From: Riptortus pedestris
Taxonomy: Eukaryota; Arthropoda; Insecta; Hemiptera; Alydidae
NCBI GenBank assembly: GCA_019009955.1
Contig: CM032232.1
Coordinates: forward strand, 52,825,001-52,889,000
DNA length: 64,000 nucleotides
Direction of reading: 5' to 3'
Below the pieces are notes generated by a model that did no database searches, had not been told where the DNA came from, and saw only the letters and a program-made list of their open reading frames with translations. Every line of letters starts with the position of its first letter. Position 1 is the stretch's first letter. A program made the translations under genes and the position numbers. Positions 11,804 to 23,364 of the stretch are shown here, one piece after another.

Positions 11804-12080
11804 AACTATTAATTAATCCGGTAACACTTATTCTTTACATCTACAAGGGTATACATAGCTGCTCATAAAATTATCGAGCATAACTGTTAGTACAAAAAGA
11901 AAAATCACTGAAACATAATTCATTAAAACTGTAAACAATACAAATACTACAACATAAAAACACTTTTAAGGAACTCCTAAAACTAATTGTTCCTTGAAGT
12001 GTAAAGCAACTCATTTCTAAGAGTTCATCTTAAAATGTATTAAATACAATTATGACAGATATATGAGACATCATGCTAGC
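11804..12080. other. Unassigned AT-rich sequence
   Basis: Nothing was recognised between the MITE-associated palindrome and the next degenerate H copy. Confidence 0.35.
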
Positions 12081-12480
12081 TACTGAGCTTGTACCATTGA
12101 CGAGATTTTCGAAGCAATTCTTCAAATATCAATCGAACCTACGCACACGACGAAGTGAGGTCCCTAAAACTACGTATGCAGCTTTAACAGTCGACATTTT
12201 TGTTTGATCGTTACCAAATTCGATATTTGAACGTTTTATTTATTTTTATTTTTTTGTAAAACTGGAGATCAAAATCGTTAATGGCTAAATGCGAACCAGA
12301 AGGGAGGGAGGCGAAAAAAATCTCGAATATCAAGCGGGATATTTGTATTTTGTTTTCAGCACTCAGTAAATCTCCACTTCTACTCATCGCACTTTAACTG
12401 TAAACCAATATATTATGAAACTTTTCCATGCTTAAATGCCAAATATTGTTTTCACAAGACCTTAGCTATGTGAGATACAA
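12080..12480 (-). mobile_element. Degenerate H-family copy (reverse)
   Basis: It shows a reversed 3' region (CGAAGCAATTCTTCAAATATC), then GTTTGATCGTTACCAAATTCG, AGATCAAAATCGTTAATGGC, a GGGAGGGAGG block and the extended-subfamily block CCAAATATTGTTTTCA. Both termini are eroded. Confidence 0.6.
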
Positions 12481-12504
12481 GGAAAAAGGTAATGTGTGTC
12501 GTCA

Positions 12505-12920
12505 TCAGTTAAGTTTTTACGTTCATGACCAAAAATGTTCATTTAACTGTTCCAAAGTTCATGGTCATTAATGGCTAAAATCATATCAAGAATAGGGGGG
12601 AGGGGTTAGAGGAGGGGTTTAATCGAATTTTCGGAATTCCTCCGACATTATGAATCTGATCGATAAATTTTACGCATCCAATATTTTTAACTCTTTAATT
12701 TTTTGCAACTATTTTTTTATGCATCCTTCCTTTCGACTATTTAGCTAGTTTTCAGCCTTCAGCAAATCCCCTCTTTTCGTCATGTTACATAAACAATACT
12801 CTGTTATATAATAAACCACATTATTCGAAGCTTAAATACCAAATATTGTTTTCAATAAACATTTATTATACGAGATATTTGAAAATATGTCCGTTTTAAC
12901 TTCTTGGACTACTAAAATTT
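12505..12920 (-). mobile_element. Second degenerate H-family copy (reverse)
   Basis: It repeats the same order of reverse blocks (GGTCATTAATGGCTAAAATC, GGGGAGGGGTTAGAGG, then CATGTTACATAAACAATA and ACCAAATATTGTTTTCAATA). The copy starts inside the internal region and lacks a recognisable end. Confidence 0.55.
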
Positions 12921-13019
12921 GATTGATTGAGATAAAAATTATTCTTATTCATTATAAATTACGGTACTAGACATAGTAAATAGTTTTTAATAAAATTAAT
13001 ATGATATATTCTGATATAT

Positions 13020-14500
13020 TTTAGTAATTGTTTTTCTTTCTGGTAAGGGGTTGGCAGACCTGTTTGTTCAGTCGTCATTTTGATTTGAATTTCCCGCGCT
13101 CGTTGAGTTCACAAACCCGCCACACATATGCAGATCACCAAGGCTGTGGCCTACAGCGGAAACTACTTTTGAAGCTCAAGAAGGCATCGGCTAGTTACAA
13201 GGATACAGTCAGTTGGTCTTTGACGCTCGCTCTATGCGGTCGTTTCTACGGCCAGTGGGGCTTTGGCCCTCTTCCTCCGCTACAGATAACCGCTTCATAG
13301 ACAACAGTCAGTTGGAATTCACCCGTCATAGAGTTACAGTCAGTTTTTCATCTCCCGCAAAGATGCCATCCTGTGCGGATCACCGTAACCGGCTGGAAGT
13401 CGGATCTTCTACGGAACACAGAAAATAGCAACGAAGGAGGACTCCACTTCTAGGAACGTTTTCCTTTCCCGCAGGTGCCTATTTTAATAATGCTAGCATT
13501 ATTTGCGCAAATTATCAAATGAGTACTCACACAATATAGGACCTATCGCTCACTCTATGTATATATAGATATATTGCCACTAAATTAGTTTATAAAGTTA
13601 AGTTCTTTCTGTTTCTTGTTCAACCTCTATTTATAACGTGTATTATATGTAGTTTTAATCAATTCAATATACTTGATTCTTAGGGGAACTCAAATAGTTC
13701 TTTGTGTTATTTCCCCTCATCTTTCCAATAGAAATAGAAAAATGGTTCAGTCTAATGCTCTCTCTTATTCTCGCCTTTAAAAAGCTTCCCGCCAAAACAC
13801 TGTTTCTTTACATTTCAGACACTTCCAGTCAGGAGGTTATTATATTTGACTGAATGATTTCTTATTACCGTTGCTATTTATCCACTTAATATTCACGGTG
13901 GTGTGCTACCAATATGAGGATTTATCTATTGTTAAGCTTCACAAGGAACATCTGCTTAGTTAATTGCTTTGCCTCTACGTGACTTTTCTAAGCTAATATT
14001 TTGCATTACGGCCAGCGATTCCTATCCACCTCAGTCAAGTATCCCTTCATTAGCATAAAGCAGGAAGCCCGGATAATTCCCGGTTTGCCCAGGATTCCGG
14101 GATTAAGCCTCAACCGTTAGGCGTAGGAAGTGAGTGGCTTAGTTGCCGAAGGGAAGGCAAAGTCCTTATCTATACACTTAGCCGGTAGGAGAATGAGAGA
14201 GAGGGAGAGAGGTGCCCCCCCCCCCCACCATAGTATAATTGAAACAGTGTTGCCATCCTCAGGGGGCAAACTGTCCCACCGTCTCTATGAATACCGAACA
14301 GCGTTCCCTTATCACTGTCTACTTTCCCTCTCACCCCTTTTGTGGTATTGTTATCTCTTCGCGAAACCCTTCAGGCTCCGGTTGTTTTTCTAGTTTCTTT
14401 TTTTTTTTTTTTAATTTATTTTATTTTTACAAGAATCACTGACAGAACGGTAGAGACAGTTTGTTAAAATTATTAAACACAAAATACTAACGTTTAGATT
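13020..14500. other. Unassigned region including a GC-richer island
   Basis: About 13030-13450 is clearly GC-richer than its surroundings and contains the word CAGTCAG several times (near 13208, 13307 and 13336). AT-rich DNA with a TATATATAGATATATT stretch follows at about 13560. This could be a fragment of an LTR or other element, but no termini or proteins were recognised. A pyrimidine/T run ends the region at about 14400. Confidence 0.3.
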
Positions 14501-14504
14501 TTTC

Positions 14505-16440
14505 TTTAACAGATTTTTCTTAAGAGAAATCAGCTGCTGAGATCGTACTCATGACGCGTTTTTTGAAAAAAATTCTCAAACGTCCATCAATCCTACCCAG
14601 GGGAAGACGAAAATGAAGTCTGTTCAAAAAGGTCCGTCACGCAGCTGACGCATAAACTAAGCAGATTTCCCACGTATTTGAATTTATCTTAAAAATTAAA
14701 AGTTCGTTAAAAACAATATTTGGTATTTATGCTTCATATAATGTGCTTCCTAATATAACATCTTATTATAACGCTCAAGCGGCCGCAATTTTTGTTTGAT
14801 CGTTACCAAACTAGATATTTAAACGTTTATGTAAAAATGAATGATTAAGTTCGTTAAAGACTGAAATCTAACCAATGGGAGGGGAAATTTCGAAAATATT
14901 AAATATCTCCGTTATTATACGTCGGATAGAAAAAGTGTATAGAACCAACCTTATTAGAAATTTAATGTTCTTCTAATAATCTATATATATAATTCTAACC
15001 TCTGTCTGTACATTGATTTTTCTCGCGAAATTTCACGATAACTTTTCATTTCACATGTCAGACACCATAACTGCATTTTGTTTCTTTCGTGTCTGTTTGT
15101 TTGTTACCTTTTCACGCATAAACGGCGGAACCGAATTTTATGAAACTTGGTATGTATATTACTACTAGCCCAACTTAGACTTTAGGCTATATTAATGTTC
15201 TCTGAGACAAACAGGAGTGGGGGTTATAAGGGAGGCCTGAAATTAAAAATAGCGATATTTCGTTTCGCAATGATTTTTCTGTAAATATGCACATAACAAA
15301 AGTTGTTTAGTTTGTTATTTAGAGTAACTTTCGTATACATAAATATAAATGAGTTATACGCTAAAAACTAATGCGGGAATCAACAATTTTATTTGGCACA
15401 AAAGACTCATCCGAGTTAAACAAAACTCGGTATGTGAATTAGCGGTAACTCCTACATGATAATAAGCTGCACCAACATTTCTAGGGGCAAGCAGGAGTGG
15501 GGGTTGTATGGGAGGCCTGAAATTAAAAATAGCAATATTTCGTTTCCTATTGGTATTTCGGCAGATGCGATCATGGCAAAAATTGTTTATTCTGTCGTTT
15601 AGAGGAACTTTTGTTATATTGACTTTTTCCGTATAACAAAGTATAAACGAGATATACACCAAAAACTAAAGCGGGAGCCAACAATTTTATTGGGCACTAA
15701 CGGTTGAACCGAATTTAACAAATCTCGGTATGTGAATTAGCATTAATTCTTGTATGATTATAAGCTATATTGAAATTTATAGGATCAAACGGGAGTGGGG
15801 GTTATAAGGGAGGCCTGAAATAAAAATTTGTGATATTTCATTTTCTATTTGTTTTTCGGTTATGATGTATCTAAAACAGCTGTCACCATTAAGCTTTGGA
15901 CCGCATCAAGGGAAAGGAACTTTAATTCATAGTCGTAGAAAGTATTCTGTCCTCCAAGCCTTAATTCATACATGGTTTGGAAGACAAAATACTTTCTACG
16001 ACTATGAATTATACTGTTCATTACGTTATAAAAAAAAACCCTACATGCACAGGAGACGGAAAATATAATAATATTAGAAGAGTGAAGTTTTAAATAATAA
16101 ATAATTTTATTATTAAAAAATCCACAGCAACGACGGGTATAAACCCTAAAAACTGTGACGGGGAAATGTCAAAATATAGTGGAAAGTAAAGCCTTGCCAA
16201 AAAAATACCATCTTTATTCAGCCTAAAATGAATTCCCGGGCGAAGCCGGGTACCTTAGCTAGTGTTTTATATATTTTTTTTTTTTCAGTGTCTTGATTAT
16301 TAACCGAGATATTTGCATTTTTTTGCTTTATGCTTTCGGTTAAACCCCACTCCAACTCATGTCGTATTAACAATAAGCTGTTATAACTTTAAGCACTTTA
16401 TTCCAAGGTTAAATACCAAATATCGTTTTCAGGGCCAATA
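14505..16440 (-). mobile_element. H-family copy (reverse) interrupted by an H 5' fragment and by a Helitron
   Basis: The reversed 3' palindrome lies at 14512-14535 and the GTCATGACGCG-type block follows. Where other copies have (TA)n, a plus-oriented H 5' fragment (GTCCGTCACGCAGCTGACG, about 14632-14762) is present instead. The reverse internal region follows (CGCAATTTTTGTTTGATCG and onward) until the Helitron breaks it at 14979/14980. It resumes at 16263 with TGTTTTATATA, CGAGATATTTGCA and the extended block ACCAAATATCGTTTTCAGG. Confidence 0.75.
14980..16262 (+). mobile_element. Non-autonomous Helitron, both termini present
   Basis: The 5' end is TCTATATATATAATTC, directly after an A. The 3' end is the hairpin CCCGGGCGAAGCCGGG, about ten bases later CTAG, followed by T. 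These are the hallmarks of canonical Helitrons: a TC start, a CTRR end with an upstream hairpin, and insertion between A and T without duplication. The interior contains two and a half tandem units of about 300 bp, each with AGGAGTGGGGGTT, GGGAGGCCTGAAAT and a GATATTTCGTTT block. No Rep or helicase domain is encoded, so mobilisation would require an autonomous relative. The flanking H sequence joins seamlessly if the element is removed. Confidence 0.9.
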
Positions 16441-16442
16441 AA

Positions 16443-16530
16443 AAGCCCTTGTCATCTACTAGTGTTTTAATTTTATGCAAAGTGCACTTTCAGAGTCAGA
16501 GCTCCATCATCAGTGCCTGATTAAAGTAGT
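16443..16530 (-). mobile_element. Penelope-like element 3' tail fragment
   Basis: On the minus strand it reads GGCACTGATGATGGAGC, then CTGAAAGTGCACTTTGCAT, matching the 3' untranslated tail of the Penelope element at 51617-53314. Only the tail is present. Confidence 0.6.
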
Positions 16531-17489
16531 GTAGCTTGGACCAAAACTCTCGGGCTACGGTCAAGTATATATGAATTATGATTTTTGGCGTATTGAATTA
16601 TTATTCATTTATTCGTAACTCGAATATTAAGCAAGTTATTCGTAGTTTCTTGTTTTCAGACTTCAATAAACCCCCACTTCTAATCATCGGATGTTTAATC
16701 AGAAATAGAAATCAAATGGCGAGAAGAGATCAGTAGTGTGTCATAGCAACAAGTGGGAAATCTGCTTCCCCCTGAACTTGAACTTTTTTTTTCATGTGTT
16801 TTTAGTGAGCTTGCTCTAAGATAGGTGACGCTGAGTTTCATTCTTAGACCGTCTGACTGTATAATGTTCAGTAGGTATAAAGCAGTGGTCATGTATGGTA
16901 ATCAATTAATTTAAGACATTCATTCTTTTTTGTATATTAAAGCAAGATTGCATTTAATGAGTATTTTGTCTAATGTTTGTGGAGAGCTTAATGGGCCAGT
17001 AACTGTGCTTAATCGTTAATAGAGTTTCGTATGTAAGAGCTAGTAACAAGTTGAACAAGTTATGTAAGAAACTTATTACAGTGATGTTAGCAAAATAAAA
17101 TTTGGAGAAGCGTGGATGAAACGTGGGGAGAATCGAGAATAGTAAAAATTTGGCAGGCTCGCTCTATGCCCAAATATTTGTACTACTAATAAGAACGTTG
17201 TTGTCAGGCCCGAGTTTAAAAGTGGCACAGAAAGCGATGTGGGTCTGACTGAAGAAGCACGTAAGGCATGGCTTATGGAAGAGCACTACCCTACTGCCAC
17301 TTAGCCCCCCGGAAATTATTGAATCAGTTCTAACACCACAAACAGTCCTACTGTCACTCTGAATACAAAGCGGGAACGACAGCCTTTCGCCCCATTTTTC
17401 CTACTTTTATTTTTAGATAAGACCGCTTATCGTCGTTGGATAATCAGAAATCATATCTCGACATGCAGATCATTTGTATAAACCAAAAA
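16531..17489. other. Unassigned sequence with a short reverse H fragment
   Basis: At 16600-16690 there is a reverse extended-subfamily H fragment (CAAGTTATTCGTAGTTTCTTG). The rest shows no recognised gene or repeat. Confidence 0.35.
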
Positions 17490-18249
17490 GTACGTCAAGC
17501 AGGGGATGCGTAAGCGAAGCAGATTTCCCCTGTGAAGTTTAGCAATAGAGAAATCTGCATACTGGTAACACAACACCACCGTGATTAAATACAAACGGTA
17601 ATGAGTAATCTTTCAGTTAATTAAAATAAATTCCCAAATGAAACGGCTTCTTGTAAGAATAATTTATATTTCAATAACTCAAATTTTAGTAGTCCAAGAA
17701 CTAAAGAAGGGGGGGGGCGGATGAACAGAACGTATTTGCAGAAATCTCACGAAGTAACGAAGGTAAGGTAAGGTTATAAACGACAGGTAAGGTTAAAAGA
17801 AGCTTCCACCTGAGCGGTGCACTTACGGAAACGGCCGACCTAATCCGAACTATACCCGACCACAGACTTCATAAAAATGCAAATATCTCGGTTAATATTC
17901 CAGATAAAGAATAAATGTATATAACAATATTTATAGTAAATTTAATAAGCAATAAGATTGGTTCTATACAATTTTTCGATCCGATGCATTATAACAAAGA
18001 TATTTTGAATTTTCAAAAATCCCCCCTCTAAACCCCCCTCCCTCTAGTCCGATTTCAGCCATTAACGAACTGGATCTGTCTTTTTATATAAAACGGTTAA
18101 ATATCGAGTTTCGTAACTATCAAACAAAAATTACGACCGCTAGAGCGTTAACAGACAATAGATAGATGGAAATTTGAAGACATTTTTCGAAAATCGTGTC
18201 ATGAGTACGACCTCAATAGCTGATTTCCCTTAAGGGAAATCTGCTAAAA
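17490..18249 (+). mobile_element. H-family copy, both ends present, abutting the next copy
   Basis: The 5' end is GTACGTCAAGCAGGGGATGCG and the 3' end is GATTTCCCTTAAGGGAAATCTGCTAAAA. The (TA)n is essentially absent here (GACAATAGATAGATGG). Its last AAAA is followed with no spacer by the 5' GTCCGTC of another copy at 18250. Confidence 0.85.
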
Positions 18250-18447
18250 GTCCGTCAAGCAGAGGATGCTTAAGAGAAGCAGATTTTCTACATAGTGGCA
18301 TGACGCGCCAAGTAGATGCAACGTGCAGTTGAAACAAGCAGATAAATAATAAAGTGTTAAAAAATATCGCCTCCTAAATCAGATACAGTATATTTCTTTG
18401 ATATTTGTTGTACAGAAACTTTGCTCTCTTCAAGCGGCCGTATAACA
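18250..18447 (+). mobile_element. H-family 5' fragment in direct head-to-tail junction
   Basis: It begins GTCCGTCAAGCAGAGGATGC, AAGCAGATTTT, then diverges into an unrecognised segment. It may be truncated shortly after the subterminal repeat. Confidence 0.65.
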
Positions 18448-18454
18448 AACATAT

Positions 18455-18660
18455 CTGTCACGCAGGGACTGCGCAAAAGCTAATTTCTCATATACTGGTA
18501 CGACACATTATCGACTTCATCTCACCATATATTAATTATCCCTTAAGGGAAATTACCTACTGATGTGCCACTCATGATGCAATTTTTGAAAAAAAAATTA
18601 ATTCAAATGTCCATGGCTCTTACCCAGGAGATTACGAAAAAGAGGTCCATTCATATGTAG
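18455..18660. mobile_element. Fused H fragments: 5' end (plus) joined to 3' end (minus)
   Basis: A plus-oriented CTGTCACGCAGGGACTGCGC is followed by a minus-oriented 3' end (ATCCCTTAAGGGAAATTACC, then GTGCCACTCATGATGC and GTCCATGGCTCTTACCCAGG). Confidence 0.6.
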
Positions 18661-18663
18661 GTA

Positions 18664-19085
18664 AATAAAATTGTAACCTCTGTCTGTACATTGATTTTTT
18701 CCTCGAAATCCCACGATACTTTTTCGTTTCACAAGCCTTAGACACGAAATCCGCAATTTGTGGCTTAGGTGTGTGTCTGTTTGTTAGTTACCTTTTCACG
18801 CATAAACGGCTGAACCGAATTTTATGAAACTTGGTATGCATATTACTACTAACCCAACTTAGACTTTAGGCTATATTAATTAATATTCTCTGAAATGAAT
18901 AGGAGTGGGGGTGGTGTTGTAAGGGAGGCCTGAAATTAAAATTAGCGATATTTCTTGCCATTGCTTTTCCGGCAAATATGCACAAAATAAAAGTTGTTAT
19001 TTAGAGTAACTTTTGTTATATAAACTTTTATTGTATACCGAAGTATAAATGAGTTATTTACTAAAAACTTCAGCGGGAGTATTTA
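18664..19085 (+). mobile_element. Truncated Helitron (5' part)
   Basis: It starts at AAAATTGTAACCTCTGTCTG, slightly inside the TCTATATATA terminus, and follows the copy at 14980 through the ACGCATAAACGGC, AGGAGTGGGGGT and GGGAGGCCTGAAATT blocks. It stops after one tandem unit and lacks the 3' hairpin. Confidence 0.75.
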
Positions 19086-19170
19086 TCTTATCCTTTTTGT
19101 ATTTAATCACACTATCTTGCACCACAGCTCCCGGGCGGCGTGGCTTGTGCTCTCTAACGCTCTTCAAAAC

Positions 19171-19641
19171 GTCCGTCACGCAGGGGCTGCGTAAACTAAG
19201 CAGATTTCCCACGTGAAGTTTTCCAGTAGATAAATCTGCCTAATAACACCTGTAGTAGTAAGGTATCTCTAAACCTATTCAAGAGGGACGAATAGTTATG
19301 GAAACGGCCGCAAGAGCTCTCGGCGGAAATTCCCGAACATAGCCGACGACGCACAGAATACAAATGCAAATATCTCTGTTAATATTCAAGATACAGAATA
19401 CATGTATAGAACAATATTTATAGTAAATTTAATTTGCAATAAGATTTATTTTATACAATTTTTCTATCCGACGCATAATAACGGAGATATTGTGAATTTT
19501 CAAAAATCCCCCACTAAACTCCCCCTCCCACTGGTCCGATTTCAGCCATTAACGAACTTGGTCTTCCTTTTTACATAAAACGATTAAATTCCGAGTTTGG
19601 TAACGATCAAACAAAAATTGCGACCGCTATAGCGTTAACAG

Positions 19642-19713
<72 letters not shown>

Positions 19714-20988
19714 TAGCTCAGATACCCGGCTTCGCCCGGGAATTCATTTGAGGCTGAATGGTGATGGTATTTTTTAGCAGGCTTTACATTGCACAATATT
19801 TTGACATTTACCCGTCCCAGTGTTTAGGATTGATACCCGTCTTTCCCTTGGGTTTGCTAATAATAGAATTATTTGTTCGATAAGGCTTCACAGTCTTCGA
19901 TATTTTTATATTTCCCGTCTCTTATACATGTAAATATGGTGAATTTTTATTTCAGGCCTCCCTTATAACCCCCCTCCTGTTTGAACCTAAAAATTTTAAT
20001 ATAACTTATAATCATGGAAGAATTAATGCTAATTGACATACCGAGTAATGTTAAGTTCGGTTCAGCCGTTAGTTCCCGCTAAAGTTTTAACGTATAACTC
20101 ATTTATACTTAGGAATACGACAAAAGTATATATAACAAAAGTTACTCCAAATAACAAAATAGACAACTTTTGTTATGTTTATATTTGCGGAAAAACCAAT
20201 AGGAAACGAAATATCGCTATTTTTAATTTCAGGCTTCCCTTATAACCCCCACTCCTGCCTGTCCATAGACATGTTGGTATGGCTTATTATAATGAAGGCC
20301 TTACTGCTAATACACATACCGAGTTTTATTTAGTTCGGTTGAGTCTTTTTTGGCAAATGATATTGTTGACTCCCACTATAATGTTTAGCGTATAACGCAT
20401 TTAAACTTCGGTATACGACAAAAGTGTATATAACAAAAGTTACTCTAAATAACAAAATAAACAACTTTTGTTATGTACATATTTGCCAAAAAACCAATAG
20501 AAAACGAAATATCGCTATTTTTAATTTCAGGCTTCCCTTATAACCCCCACTCCTGTTCGTCTCAGAGAAAATTAATATAGCCTAAAGTCTAAGTTGGGTT
20601 AGTAGTAGTATACATACCAAATTTCATAAAATTCGGTTCAGCCGTTTATGCGTGAAAAGGTAACAAACAAACAAACAAACAAATAAACAAACAAACAAAT
20701 AAACAAACAAACAAACAAACAGACACCAAAGAAACAAAATGCAGTTATGGTGTCTGTGACATGTGAAACGAAAAGTTATCGTGAAATTTCGCGAAAAAAA
20801 TCAATGTACAGACAGAGGTTACAATTTTATATATATATAGATATATATATATATATATATAATTTTGAACGGACCTCATTTTCGTCATCTCCTAGGTAGG
20901 ATCGATGGACATTTGAGGAAAGTTTTCGAAATTAGCGTCATGAGTACGACCTCAATAGCTGATTTCCCATAAGGGAAATCTGCTAAAA
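19171..20988 (+). mobile_element. H-family copy, both ends present, with Helitron in its (TA)n
   Basis: The 5' end is GTCCGTCACGCAGGGGCTGCG and the 3' end is GATTTCCCATAAGGGAAATCTGCTAAAA. The (TA)n from 19647 is cut at 19712 by a minus-strand Helitron and resumes at 20842. Without the insertion the element is 689 bp. Confidence 0.9.
19713..20841 (-). mobile_element. Non-autonomous Helitron nested in the (TA)n of an H element
   Basis: On the minus strand it starts TCTATATATATAAAATTG (20841 downwards) and ends with hairpin CCCGGGCGAAGCCGGG and CTAG (19713-19716), between A and T. It shares the tandem interior of the copy at 14980 but lacks that copy's 37-bp inverted repeat. It also contains a (CAAA/TAAA)n stretch at about 20663-20720. 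No protein is encoded. Confidence 0.92.
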
Positions 20989-21112
20989 TCAATAATAAAA
21001 TAATTAACATGACGTAGTAATGACTTTGAAGGTATATTCAATTTTTAACACTTATCCTATTATGATAGGACTTCAAATGACAATTTCTTATGTAACATTA
21101 ATGTCGGATTTG

Positions 21113-21185
21113 TGCTGCTAATTGGGACGGGATCTACTGGCTTACATACCAACTAGACAGGGTGGGACAAAGGATTTTAAGAATT
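21113..21185 (-). mobile_element. SINE 3'-core fragment
   Basis: It reads GCTAATTGGGACGGG, then AGACAGGGTGGGACAAAGG, which is the reversed ACCCGTCCCGATTAGC / CACCCTGG core of the tRNA-derived SINE. The head and tail are missing. Confidence 0.65.
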
Positions 21186-21644
21186 GGGCAGAAGTTATTC
21201 TTAATAAATTAATTTAAATTGGCTTGAGTCTGTGTATTCACAGAATTTGAGTTTTCCTTTGATAATTATTAACTGGTGTCATTAGGTTTTTCTTCATAGA
21301 ATATTAAATTAATAAAAAACTTCATGATAATAAATATTTTCATTTTCCTAAATAAAATACTCTAGAGACCTAAATTCTCTATTTATTTAAATATTGTTCC
21401 AACGATGGAATTCTCTCCATGTTTGAATGAGATATTTGCAGTGTGAAATACTGAAAGATATCACATTTACTTAATTAACTCAAGTTTCGTCTACTGCCTA
21501 ACTAATTAAATTGCAGGATTTAGGTAATTTCATTAATTCCAAAATAGGCCTAGAGAACGAGGTAATGGAGAATGCAATATTATGAAAAGATAACATTAAA
21601 TATTGCCCTTTAATTATTGCATAACCTCCAATTCAAGCAAGCAT

Positions 21645-21647
<3 letters not shown>

Positions 21648-21694
<47 letters not shown>
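21648..21694. repeat. (AC)n microsatellite
   Basis: An uninterrupted dinucleotide repeat of about 23 units. Confidence 0.95.
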
Positions 21695-21698
<4 letters not shown>

Positions 21699-23224
21699 GT
21701 ATATACGTACTTATTACTTTGAGTGCATACCTGATTTCCTTACCATGTGCTTTTATTTATTTTAAATCATTCTTATTTTTCTTCCTTTTTCATTTTTCTC
21801 TTTTGTTTGCATTTATTTACTGCGTTATTACGTTTATCATTCTGTTTAAATATTTTACAGTAGAAAAGTAGGAGAGAGTTTCAATGACAAGATGGAAAGG
21901 AATAAAAATCAAAAGTGCTATCAACATGCCGTTAGTGGCTACTTCGGATGTGTGAATGAGGTAATTTAATGAGTATTCAGAGTTTATTATTAAAACAATT
22001 CGTGGTACATTATTTTTTTTTTATCACTATTATTTTTGCCATTTCATTTTTTCATGTAAAATAGAATATAACTGTTACTTATTGATAAATAACTAAAAAT
22101 ATTTTTAAAATAAGACTCCATAAAAAAAATTTCTCAGCAATGCCAAAATTGAGCGATCAAAGCTAAAGGAGTTTTCACTTTTACCGGCAGTCCCCTGACT
22201 GACTATTTTTTTTTACATTAGCAGCGAACATTACTTTTAATGCTTTCCCACAATTTACTCATATAATATACATTTCTCCCAAGGAAAATACACTTGAAAA
22301 AAGAAAACACTTATACATACACACATGCAGGCACATATATGTGCGGGTTAAGGTGAAGGTACATCAACCATCATCTTCAGTAGGTGTAGTTCTCTCTCCC
22401 TTTGGAGAACATGAGTTCAAGAATTCGCTATAATAGAAGCAAATAATGGGAGTCGGTCGAGTATATTCGTCTGAAACCCCGTAGGAATGACTAACGATTA
22501 TGACTCTCTTAGATCTCGTCGACCAGCAAGCTAACACTGTGTGAACTGAGAACTGACGCCTCAGGAATAATGAAGCACATCATGGAGCCAACTCATTTCA
22601 GGTCCTCCTTGATTGACGAGGGCTGTACATCGAGCGGATCACTTTCAACCTAAAATCATATCACGAATCTCTTAAGTCTCAAAGGTCTATACTTCCAACC
22701 GAAAAAAAGTGTATGGATATATGTGAGTTTGTGTGTATACCAACTTGTTTATTTAACAATATTATTCTCCCCCCTCTCCCCCCTAATATAGAATAGTGTC
22801 ATTATGTGAGAATAATTAATAATCCTCCGTTAAAGTTATTAACTAGAGTATAAAGGGGGGTCGGAAGCCCTTGGGGGAGCGGAGATTAACACTCCATTTT
22901 AGGGTCTGGGAGGCATATTATGAATGAGGTCAGCCCATATGCGGTAAGTCCTCAATAGGCTAGATTTATTACATGTAAAATGGATATGGGGCCTGGGGTC
23001 GATGGGGCAAAGCCCTCCATGGTCGGCAATGGTCATATCTATCCAATGCAAATGGTTCCCATAGTCCAGGAGAAGGCTATCAAACTCCTACCGTTTATGT
23101 TCATCCACGACTGACTAATTCTCATTTTTGTTTAAAATGAAAAGGCCCCTCATAAATTATTATGGATTTGGGTTGGCCGCTAGAGGTCCATCATTAAATG
23201 AAGGATATTAAAACTCCACTCTTT

Positions 23225-23310
23225 GAAGTCCTTTTGTACTACTCTACTACAGGTAGAGGCACTTTCGGGGATACCTGTCCTATCTTCAGACCATTTCCAG
23301 GAACCAAATC
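23225..23310 (-). mobile_element. Penelope-like 3' tail fragment
   Basis: The minus strand carries GTCTGAAGATAGGACAGG, then CCCCGAAAGTGCC, the same CTGANGA...GAAAGT motif as the other Penelope tails here. It is the most diverged of the four. Confidence 0.5.
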
Positions 23311-23364
23311 TAGAGTATTGAAGATTGGGTGTGTTGCCCCGAAAGTATTGTGCATGTAATAATA

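Larger units (their letters stand above)
20989..23220. other. Mostly unassigned sequence
   Basis: AT-rich DNA with a reversed SINE fragment at 21113-21185 and an (AC)n tract at 21648-21694. A GC-richer patch lies at 22850-23060. No gene was recognised. Confidence 0.35.

Noticed and set aside
13030..13450. GC-rich island as a host exon or promoter
   Set aside because: The frames are open for under 95 codons, with no recognisable domain, splice pattern or core promoter. A transposon fragment is equally likely.
23225..23310. Fourth hammerhead-like motif as a functional ribozyme
   Set aside because: CTGAAGA and GAAA are present, but the palindrome after GAAA and the expected U before the cleavage base are lost. 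It is counted only as a decayed homologue.
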